Shown: piece after piece, positions 1 to 5,606 of the stretch
How positions within the stretch are numbered: position 1 is the first letter of the stretch
Layout of the letters: each line of letters begins with the position of its first letter
Origin: Candidatus Dojkabacteria bacterium UBA5209
Lineage (GTDB): Bacteria > Patescibacteriota > Dojkabacteria > SC72
DNA length: 14,594 nucleotides
Direction: 5' to 3'
Assembly: GCA_002412645.1 (NCBI GenBank)
Contig: DHVL01000059.1
Coordinates: 1-14,594 of the forward strand
Translations under genes and position numbers: made by a program
Notes under the pieces: model-generated
Databases searched by the model: none
What the model was told of the DNA's origin: nothing
Seen by the model: the letters and a program-made list of their open reading frames with translations, nothing else

Positions 1-68
1 AGGTCTGTTAAATATATTTATATATTTCTTAAAAAACACACCTACGGTTCTTTCCCTATATTTAAGAA
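1..68. repeat. Direct repeat, copy 1 (hairpin-forming)
   Basis: This copy matches 729-798 almost base for base, differing mainly by two bases in the AT-rich centre. Its core is AACACACCTACGGTTC. The centre forms a hairpin, AAATATA (12-18) with TATATTT (23-29 region) around a TTTA loop. A second perfect 11-bp stem can form between 22-32 and 62-72. The left arm that would complete the long stem seen in copy 2 (CCGT before AGGT) would lie before base 1. The window starts right at the repeat, which is what a contig broken at a repeat would look like; that last point is inference. Confidence 0.9.
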
Positions 69-118
69 ATATGTCTAATCGCACTTTAAAAATCTATATT
101 CTTAAATGTAGGAAGGGA

Positions 119-146
119 TTAAAAGATAACTTTGTTTGTCTTTTAA
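119..146 (+). other. Hairpin in leader of the 146-aa gene
   Basis: An 8-bp perfect stem, TTAAAAGA (119-126) with TCTTTTAA (139-146), closes a 12-nt loop. It lies in the 275-bp non-coding stretch before the membrane-protein gene. It is AT-rich and has no T-tract, so it is not a terminator by itself. The adjacent TAACTCTT (144-151) can pair instead with AAGAGTTA (189-196), so this hairpin competes with downstream elements. No convincing sigma70 promoter was found in 1-175; TATATT at 95-100 and TATCTT at 168-173 are weak -10 candidates without a good -35. Confidence 0.4.
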
Positions 147-175
147 CTCTTCTTACAACAAATCTCCTATCTTAA

Positions 176-245
176 GAGAGTTTGATCTAAGAGTTAGTAA
201 TTACCTATTACTACCTGCTATGTCAAACTCTCGTTGAGAGTTTTT
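176..245 (+). promoter_or_regulatory. Attenuator-like leader with competing stems
   Basis: Three mutually exclusive segments lie in the order GAGAGTTTGA (176-185), TCAAACTCTC (223-232) and GAGAGTTT (236-243). Segment 1 pairs with segment 2 over 10 bp, enclosing a small hairpin, TAGTAAT (195-201) with ATTACTA (207-213). Alternatively, segment 2 (225-232) pairs with segment 3 across a GTT loop and ends in TTTTT (241-245), the form of a weak intrinsic terminator. That is the standard antiterminator/terminator layout, 30 nt before the start codon of the 146-aa gene. No known riboswitch or T-box consensus was recognised. The stems are seen directly; a regulatory role is inferred. Confidence 0.5.
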
Positions 246-275
246 AAAAATATATTTTAAAAAAAGGAGAATGAA

Positions 276-716
276 ATGGAAAATAAAAATTTTGAAAGAA
301 AAATCCTGCATCACATGATTACAGGCTTTCTCTTGGGTGTCCTTTATTGGGCAATCCTAGAATCAATAGATCTTTTGTTCGCATGGACAACTCTACTCAT
401 CCCGCTAGGGATATTCTTAATATTTATAACTATCTGGTATTTTTTCTGCTTATTTCAGGAGGGAGAAAAAGAGAAACTAAGACTCTCTGAATGGCAAGAA
501 GCTATTAAATTAGCCCAATCCATCGACCCCCGAATACAGAATAAAATGGCCCCCATATTAAAAAGGGAAGCAATGAGGATCTTTAAGCAAAAAGATCAAG
601 AGTTTCTTGACTCCTATACCCACGGGAAGCTAGTAGAAAAGAAAGCAGATTTCATTGTCGATGTTTTTAATGATCTGCTTCCATTGTACGAAGAGAAAGA
701 AGAATCACAAAAGTGA
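276..716 (+). CDS. Small two-helix membrane protein of unknown function
   Basis: I do not recognise this 146-residue protein. Two hydrophobic helices, at about residues 15-32 (GFLLGVLYWAILES) and 35-58 (LLFAWTTLLIPLGIFLIFIT), are joined by a very short turn. A charged, helical cytoplasmic part of about 85 residues follows and ends KEESQK. The start is well supported by AAAGGAG six bases before ATG, the only canonical Shine-Dalgarno at a normal distance from an ATG in the window. The stop is TGA. Arg codons are mixed (AGA, AGG, CGA), and C-ending codons such as GCC CCC are more frequent than in the AGA-dominated neighbours. It sits between two copies of a ~70-bp repeat and behind an attenuator-like leader. 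A transferred or cassette-borne accessory gene is plausible but unproven. Confidence 0.75.
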   Translation: MENKNFERKILHHMITGFLLGVLYWAILESIDLLFAWTTLLIPLGIFLIFITIWYFFCLFQEGEKEKLRLSEWQEAIKLAQSIDPRIQNKMAPILKREAMRIFKQKDQEFLDSYTHGKLVEKKADFIVDVFNDLLPLYEEKEESQK

Positions 717-719
717 TTC

Positions 720-784
720 AAAGACCGTAGGTCTGTTAAATATATATAAATATATTTCTTAAAAAACACACCTACGGTTCTTTC
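720..784. repeat. Long imperfect inverted repeat around copy 2
   Basis: AAAGA-CCGTAGGT (720-732) pairs with ACCTACGGTTCTTT (770-783), with a single bulged base. The stem continues inward through TCTGTT/AACACA with one mismatch and ends in AAATATAT (738-745) paired with ATATATTT (750-757) around an ATAA loop. It begins four bases after the stop of the 146-aa gene. It could act as an mRNA 3'-end structure, but CCCTATA rather than a T-tract follows it, so it is not called as an intrinsic terminator. Confidence 0.6.
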
Positions 785-798
785 CCTATATTTAAGAA
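729..798. repeat. Direct repeat, copy 2 (hairpin-forming)
   Basis: Second copy of the repeat at 1-68. The 38 bases from AAAAAACACA (761) to TTTAAGAA (798) are identical to copy 1. The central AT hairpin differs in sequence and is two bases longer (AAATATAT-ATAA-ATATATTT here, AAATATA-TTTA-TATATTT in copy 1), but both copies keep full pairing. The two copies flank the 146-aa gene and its leader as a unit of about 730 bp. Confidence 0.9.
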
Positions 799-818
799 TA
801 TATGTTTTTATCATTCTC

Positions 819-847
819 TAGACACACATACCCCCATCTGTTATAAT
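819..847 (+). promoter_or_regulatory. Sigma70-like promoter of rpmE-prfA-prmC
   Basis: A -35 box TAGACA (819-824) is followed by a 17-bp spacer and a perfect -10 box TATAAT (842-847), preceded by TG at 839-840 (extended -10). Only ten bases separate the -10 from the rpmE ATG at 858. Transcription should therefore start within a few bases of the start codon, giving a leaderless or nearly leaderless mRNA. Confidence 0.8.
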
Positions 848-857
848 TCTACCCGTT

Positions 858-1193
858 ATGAAAAGAGATATTCATCCTAAATACAATAAGCATATAAAAG
901 TTGTTTGTTCATGTGGTAATACATTTGAAACAGGCTCTACATTAGAAGTAGATACACTAAATGTAGAACTCTGTTCTAAGTGTCACCCATTCTACACAGG
1001 AGAACAGAAAATCGTAGATACAGACAATGTAGTAAAGAAATTTGAAGAAAGAGCACAGAAAGCATCCAAGATGTCTTTCACAAGTAAAAGAGAGAAGATG
1101 GAGAAGAGGAAAGCAAAAAGAGAAACCTCTCCAAAGAGCTCTTCTACACTTACACTCAAGGATATGCTTGCTAACGCAAACATTTCTAAGTAA
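858..1193 (+). CDS. rpmE: 50S ribosomal protein L31, C-terminally extended
   Basis: Large-subunit protein L31, located at the central protuberance. The first ~70 residues match the family: MKRDIHPKYN at the start, then CSC (Cys17, Cys19) and CSKC (Cys39, Cys42), the zinc-binding set of the C+ form, followed by CHPFYTGEQKIVDT, the usual family ending. About 40 further residues follow, rich in Lys, Arg and Ser, making 111 aa against a usual ~70; such basic tails often contact rRNA, which is inference here. The start is fixed by the family N-terminus and by the promoter ten bases upstream. There is no Shine-Dalgarno. It is the first gene of rpmE-prfA-prmC, an arrangement common in bacteria. Confidence 0.95.
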   Translation: MKRDIHPKYNKHIKVVCSCGNTFETGSTLEVDTLNVELCSKCHPFYTGEQKIVDTDNVVKKFEERAQKASKMSFTSKREKMEKRKAKRETSPKSSSTLTLKDMLANANISK

Positions 1194-1217
1194 CACACTC
1201 CTAAAATACTCCTTAAA

Positions 1218-2327
1218 ATGATATCATCCATAGATATGGACATTACAGCATTAAAAAAGAAATATTCAAAGAATACCCCAAAACAAGAAAAAGAACTCTT
1301 AGAGGAAAGAATGTCTAAAGCACATACAACAGGAGAAAATATTTCTCAGTTAAGTATTGATTTAAACTACTACACCCTACTTTCACTTTCAGTTGAAAAA
1401 CTCTTAAAAGAGATAGAGAAGTATGAACAAGCAGAAAAGATGTTAAGTGAAGAAACAGATTCTGAGATGATAGCAATGGCAAAAACAGAACTTGAGGAAA
1501 CAGAGGAAAATATTAAACAGTACGAAAAAGAAATAGAGAAGATACAAATAGAGAGAGAATTTCAAGATGAAGATGATAATAGATCTGCAATATTGGAAAT
1601 TAGAGCAGGTGCAGGAGGAGATGAAGCAAGTCTCTTTGCTGCAGATCTTTTTAGAATGTACAAAAACCACTCCATTAAAAATGGTTGGGAAATACAGATA
1701 ATAGAAAGCAACATTACAGAAGGTGGTGGATATAAGGAGGTCATTGCACAAATTAATGGTAAAAATGTATATAAGAAATTAAAATATGAAAGTGGTGTAC
1801 ACAGAGTACAAAGAGTACCTACTACAGAGTCTTCTGGAAGAATACATACCTCTACAGCCTCTGTAGCCATACTACCCGAAGCAAAGAACATAGATATAGA
1901 GATAGACCCAGAAGATATAAGAATAGACGTAATGAGAGCCTCAGGAGCTGGTGGACAGTGTGTAAATAGAACAGACTCAGCAGTAAGAATAACCCACTTC
2001 CCTTCTGGTATTGTAGTTAGTTGCCAAGAAACAAAACATCAGAGTCAAAATAAAGAGAAAGCTATGGCACTACTTAGATCACGTTTGTATGACAAAAAGA
2101 AATTAGAAGAACAAGAAAAAAGATCTAATTTAAGATCTTCACAAATAGGGAATGCAATGAGGGCAGAAAAAATTAGAACATACAATTTTCCACAAAACAG
2201 AGTAACAGACCATAGAATAAAAAAATCTTGGCATAATCTTGAAGCAATATTAAGTGGAGAAATAGATGATATGGTATCAGACATAAAAGAAGGAATACAA
2301 CTTGAAATATTAAATAATGAAAAGTAA
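1218..2327 (+). CDS. prfA: Peptide chain release factor 1
   Basis: Class I release factor that recognises UAA and UAG in the ribosomal A site and triggers peptidyl-tRNA hydrolysis. An N-terminal coiled-coil domain (about residues 1-110) precedes the conserved body. The codon-reading tripeptide is P-T-T in VQRVPTTESSGRIHTSTAS, compatible with the RF1 PxT signature and not the RF2 SPF. The catalytic GGQ lies in ASGAGGQCVNRTDSAVR; the family usually has GGQHVN, so Cys replaces His. It is full length (369 aa against ~360). No Shine-Dalgarno precedes either possible start; ATG at 1236 (MDITALKKKY) is an alternative that would remove six residues. The gene is 24 bp after rpmE and overlaps prmC by 11 bp, so RF1 is cotranscribed with the enzyme that methylates its GGQ glutamine. 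Confidence 0.96.
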   Translation: MISSIDMDITALKKKYSKNTPKQEKELLEERMSKAHTTGENISQLSIDLNYYTLLSLSVEKLLKEIEKYEQAEKMLSEETDSEMIAMAKTELEETEENIKQYEKEIEKIQIEREFQDEDDNRSAILEIRAGAGGDEASLFAADLFRMYKNHSIKNGWEIQIIESNITEGGGYKEVIAQINGKNVYKKLKYESGVHRVQRVPTTESSGRIHTSTASVAILPEAKNIDIEIDPEDIRIDVMRASGAGGQCVNRTDSAVRITHFPSGIVVSCQETKHQSQNKEKAMALLRSRLYDKKKLEEQEKRSNLRSSQIGNAMRAEKIRTYNFPQNRVTDHRIKKSWHNLEAILSGEIDDMVSDIKEGIQLEILNNEK

Positions 2328-3132
2328 TCTCTCACAAATCTTTAGAATAAGAAAATTCTTAGACGATATTAAATATCCAGACTCTAAGCGTATATCTACA
2401 GAGATATCAGAGTATGTAAATATTAAAAGAAATCTTAAGGAAGAAAAGATATTTAATAGATTACATAAAGATGAACCTTGGGAATATATCAGAGGATATA
2501 CACAGTTTTGTGATAGTGATTTCTTAGTATCTAAAGATACGTTAATACCTAGAATTGAAACTGAACAGCTAGTATATAATTCAATAAAATTAATTCAAAA
2601 GTTTGATATTAAAAATATTGTAGACATTGGTACTGGAACAGGATGTATTGCAATCTCAATAAGTAAATTGCTCTCTAAAAAGAATATCCCCCACTCCATA
2701 TATGCAACAGATGTTAGTACAAAGGTATTAAATATTGCAAAAAAGAATGAAGAGATTTTAAAAAAGAAAAAGATAAAATGGATAAAAACAGATTTAATAA
2801 AAGATATAGATATTGTAAAAGGTAAAACTCTTTTTGTAGCAAATCTACCCTACATACCAACAGATATGTATCTTAAACTAGATAAGAGTGTACTTAACTA
2901 CGAACCAAGAGTAGCACTAGACGGTGGTAAAGATGGATTAAAACTTTATAGAAAATTACTTGAACAACTTAAAGAGAAGAATTATAAGAATTTCCTACTA
3001 TACATAGAAACAGAAGAATCCATCATAGAACAAACAAAAGAGTTACTTTTAGAATACTACCCACAATCTAAATGTACAGTACAAAAAGACTGTTTTGATA
3101 GGAAGAGATTTTTATTACTCAACACTTTTTAA
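2317..3132 (+). CDS. prmC: Release factor glutamine methyltransferase
   Basis: SAM-dependent N5-glutamine methyltransferase that modifies the GGQ glutamine of release factors. At 271 aa it has the expected length. An N-terminal helical domain contains EPWEYIRGYTQF, and LIPRIETEQLV matches the family's PRxETE element. SAM motif I is VDIGTGTGCIAIS (about residues 102-114). The active-site motif reads ANLPYIP where the family normally has NPPY. EPRVALDGGKDGLKLYRKLL is the characteristic C-terminal block. NLPY is better known from rRNA adenine dimethyltransferases, but the remaining motifs and the position right after prfA identify PrmC. The start ATG lies inside the end of prfA (11-bp overlap), suggesting translational coupling. 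Its TAA shares the four bases TTAA with the stop of the convergent htrA. Confidence 0.92.
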   Translation: MKSNLSQIFRIRKFLDDIKYPDSKRISTEISEYVNIKRNLKEEKIFNRLHKDEPWEYIRGYTQFCDSDFLVSKDTLIPRIETEQLVYNSIKLIQKFDIKNIVDIGTGTGCIAISISKLLSKKNIPHSIYATDVSTKVLNIAKKNEEILKKKKIKWIKTDLIKDIDIVKGKTLFVANLPYIPTDMYLKLDKSVLNYEPRVALDGGKDGLKLYRKLLEQLKEKNYKNFLLYIETEESIIEQTKELLLEYYPQSKCTVQKDCFDRKRFLLLNTF

Positions 3133-4313
3133 TCTGCTTCTTCTAAGATTACCTTTACAGTACGACTCTCTCCTCCATTCCATATCTCAATTTCTACCTC
3201 TTCATCTACTTTGAAAGATTGTACTAATGATGCAAAAGAGTTCTCTACCTCCTGCCCATTAATCTTTGTAATAATATCTCCCCTAACAATTCCTGCTTTA
3301 GCTGCAGGCCCCTGAGGATCTGTACTTACTACTAAAGCTCCTGCTACAACATCTCTGTAGTAAAGAGCCTCATATGAAGAAATCATTTGATATGAAATAC
3401 CAATATATGGTCTTATAAACTTACCATATGTTCGATACTCTTCTAATCTTTGCTTTACAACATTTATTGGTAATGCAAAAGAGATATTGTCTGCACCAGA
3501 GCTAGTAGCAAAGTTAACCCCTATTACTTTTCCTTCAGTACTAATCAAAGGTCCACCAGAGTTACCAGGATTAACTGCAGCATCTGTTTGAATTACATTC
3601 TCATATGTTTTACTAGTAGAACCAAACCAACCAGAAGATGTCTTTACTGACCTATTTAGACCACTAATTACTCCAGTTGTAACACTACCTGCATATTCTC
3701 CAAGTGGTGTACCAATAGCTATTACTGTCTGACCTGCTAAAAGAGTGTCCGAATCACCTAACTCTATTGCTTTCAAATCTTTGGCATCTATTTTTAATAC
3801 AGCAATATCATTATTATCATCTCTTACTATCTCTACCACATCATATTCTTTTCCGTCTTGAGTTATTACTGCATATGAAGCATTCATATCAGAGACTACA
3901 TGCTGATTAGTAATAATTATTCCATTACTATCTACAATAAAACCAGTACCTATGTTATTAACAGTATCAACTACACCCTCTCCCTGTTTAAGAGAAAGCG
4001 TTGTAACAGCAATACTAACAACTGATTCTGAAGATCTTTGAACAACATTAATAACCACATTCTCCTCTTCAGTAATATTTAGAATCGGTTTCTTTTCCTC
4101 TTCCTGTTGTTCTTCTACCTTATTATTAAGAAGTAACTGTTGTAGTTGTGGAGAAACTCTTAGTATTAAGATAAAAGAGACTGCAAGTAGAAGAAACATT
4201 GTAATAGTAATTAAAGAGACACCCAGTACTCTTAAATGTCTATACTTTTTAAAATCCATAGAGATCTTTTTCTTTATCTCCTTTTTTTCTTCCTTGTTTA
4301 TTTCTTTTTCCAT
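3129..4313 (-). CDS. degP: HtrA/DegP-family trypsin-like protease with PDZ domain
   Basis: Membrane-anchored serine protease of the HtrA/DegP/DegQ/DegS family, acting on misfolded or exported proteins outside the membrane. A Lys/Glu-rich cytoplasmic stretch (1-27) precedes one membrane helix (about 28-52) and an acidic linker. The protease domain carries the full triad: His138 (TNQHVVS), Asp169 (NDIAVLKI) and Ser252 (NPGNSGGPL). One PDZ domain (about 300-394) starts at FIRPYIGIS and contains AAKAGIVRGDIITKING. The anchored, single-PDZ form resembles DegS/HtrA of Gram-positives more than soluble DegP. It starts 19 bp after ctpA and is probably cotranscribed. No Shine-Dalgarno precedes the ATG; an internal ATG (Met19) is a less likely start. 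Confidence 0.93.
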   Translation of the reverse strand: MEKEINKEEKKEIKKKISMDFKKYRHLRVLGVSLITITMFLLLAVSFILILRVSPQLQQLLLNNKVEEQQEEEKKPILNITEEENVVINVVQRSSESVVSIAVTTLSLKQGEGVVDTVNNIGTGFIVDSNGIIITNQHVVSDMNASYAVITQDGKEYDVVEIVRDDNNDIAVLKIDAKDLKAIELGDSDTLLAGQTVIAIGTPLGEYAGSVTTGVISGLNRSVKTSSGWFGSTSKTYENVIQTDAAVNPGNSGGPLISTEGKVIGVNFATSSGADNISFALPINVVKQRLEEYRTYGKFIRPYIGISYQMISSYEALYYRDVVAGALVVSTDPQGPAAKAGIVRGDIITKINGQEVENSFASLVQSFKVDEEVEIEIWNGGESRTVKVILEEAD

Positions 4314-4332
4314 AAGTTAGTTATTAATAAAT

Positions 4333-5544
4333 TTATTTATTAAGTAACTTAAGAGCTTCCTCAAGCTGCCTATCAAAGCCCTTTAGAAAATCCTCTGTAC
4401 TATTCTCTATAATAACATCTGGAGTCACAGGATTCTCCCTGTTTAGCCATGTACCATCGGGAAGTAACCACTTTAAGGTAGTAATATGTAAACTAGAACC
4501 TCCTTGTAAATCTAAAACGTTTTGTGCAGTACCCTTACCGTAAGTTTTAGTCCCTAATACCTGTGCTACATCATTCTGTTGTAATGCACCCGCAAGTATC
4601 TCAGAAGCAGAAGCACTACCCTCATCTACAAGAACAACAACCTCAAATCCTTTTAATCTTGAATTCTTTTTAGCAAGAAACTCTTCTACATTACCCTTAC
4701 CATCTTCTTGCTTTGCAATTAAAGTCCCTGCATCTAAGAAATCTCCTGCAGCATATACTGCAGCATCAAAGTAGCCTCCGGGATTACCTCTTAAATCAAG
4801 AACAATCTTTTTAACACCACTATTTACTACCTGATTAACCAAATTATCCCAATTCTTATTCCACTCTAGGTATGAAGAATCCGTAAATCTAGCTATATCT
4901 ATAAAAGCTACAGACTTATTCTCTAGGTATGTAAGAGTCATACTAGGAACAGTAATCTCTCCCCTAGTTATCTTTATCTCAACAGCTTGAAGCTCACCTC
5001 TGTGTAAAACTTTCAAAACTACCTCAGTACCTGATTCTCCCCTTATCTTATCCACAATTTCATATATGTTATCCCCACTCTTAACCTCATAATCATCTAC
5101 AGCAAGGATGTAATCACCTGCCCTAATACCTGCAGCCTTTGCAGGAGAACCGTCAAGAGGAGAAACGATAACGATAGCGCCATCACTATACCCTAGCTCT
5201 GCACCAATACCCTCAAAATACTTCCCACTATTAGTATCATTAAACTTCTCTGTTTCTTCAGGAGTTAGAAATATGGTAGCTGGATCCTCATATGAATCCA
5301 CTAAACCTTTAATAGCACCATACATTCTCTCTTCATCATTTACTTTGTCTTTTTCTACATACTTACTCTCCATTATCTTCCAAACATCCCAAAAAAGATC
5401 TTGGTTAACCTTTGGAGTTGTAGAAATCAAATTTTCTAAAGTATTAGAATCTGTTTGTCTACCAAAAAAGATACCCAATGAAAAAGATACTACAAGAAGT
5501 ACTAGTATCCATATGTTTTTTCTGTTCTGATTACTATCGTCCAC
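4333..5544 (-). CDS. ctpA: C-terminal processing peptidase (S41, CtpA/Prc type)
   Basis: Exported Ser/Lys protease of family S41 that trims or degrades proteins from the C-terminus. One N-terminal membrane helix or uncleaved signal (about 11-28, IWILVLLVVSFSLGIFF) is followed by the N-terminal helical region and a PDZ domain (about 105-195, with SPAKAAGIRAGDYILAVDD). The catalytic core includes VLDLRGNPGGYFDAAV, the nucleophile Ser312 in EGSASASEILAGAL, and the general base Lys337 in TYGKGTAQ; the Ser-Lys spacing of 25 matches the family. It is full length. The start is GTG, with no nearby Met and no Shine-Dalgarno. It lies 56 bp after the barrel-sandwich gene, with its own candidate promoter, and directly before htrA, so two envelope proteases are made together. 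Confidence 0.94.
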   Translation of the reverse strand: MDDSNQNRKNIWILVLLVVSFSLGIFFGRQTDSNTLENLISTTPKVNQDLFWDVWKIMESKYVEKDKVNDEERMYGAIKGLVDSYEDPATIFLTPEETEKFNDTNSGKYFEGIGAELGYSDGAIVIVSPLDGSPAKAAGIRAGDYILAVDDYEVKSGDNIYEIVDKIRGESGTEVVLKVLHRGELQAVEIKITRGEITVPSMTLTYLENKSVAFIDIARFTDSSYLEWNKNWDNLVNQVVNSGVKKIVLDLRGNPGGYFDAAVYAAGDFLDAGTLIAKQEDGKGNVEEFLAKKNSRLKGFEVVVLVDEGSASASEILAGALQQNDVAQVLGTKTYGKGTAQNVLDLQGGSSLHITTLKWLLPDGTWLNRENPVTPDVIIENSTEDFLKGFDRQLEEALKLLNK

Positions 5545-5577
5545 AAGTTAGTAGTTTAAAAATAAAGTATACCCGAA

Positions 5578-5606
5578 ATTATATTACCCCTTACCCGTGA
5601 TTACAA
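5578..5606 (-). promoter_or_regulatory. Candidate promoter of ctpA-htrA
   Basis: On the minus strand TTGTAA (5606-5601, overlapping the stop codon of the upstream gene) is followed by a 17-bp spacer and a perfect TATAAT (5583-5578). A start about seven bases downstream would leave a leader of roughly 25-30 nt before the GTG. The -35 matches consensus at only four of six positions. Confidence 0.45.

Noticed and set aside
176..245. T-box or other known riboswitch
   Set aside because: No TGGNACCGCG or other recognised core was found; only the attenuator geometry is supported.
276..716. UGA recoded as in Gracilibacteria/SR1
   Set aside because: TGA ends this frame normally, and no gene in the window needs an in-frame UGA to be read through.
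720..790. Intrinsic terminator after the 146-aa gene
   Set aside because: The stem is long but is followed by CCCTATA, not a T-tract, so only an inverted repeat is reported.
720..798. Integron attC site at the repeat
   Set aside because: The outer ends do not carry paired RYYYAAC/GTTRRRY cores; only an isolated GTTAAAT at 735-741 fits by chance, and no integrase is in view.
2317..3132. rRNA adenine dimethyltransferase because of NLPY
   Set aside because: The EPRVALDGGKDGL block, the PRxETE element and the location after prfA identify PrmC.
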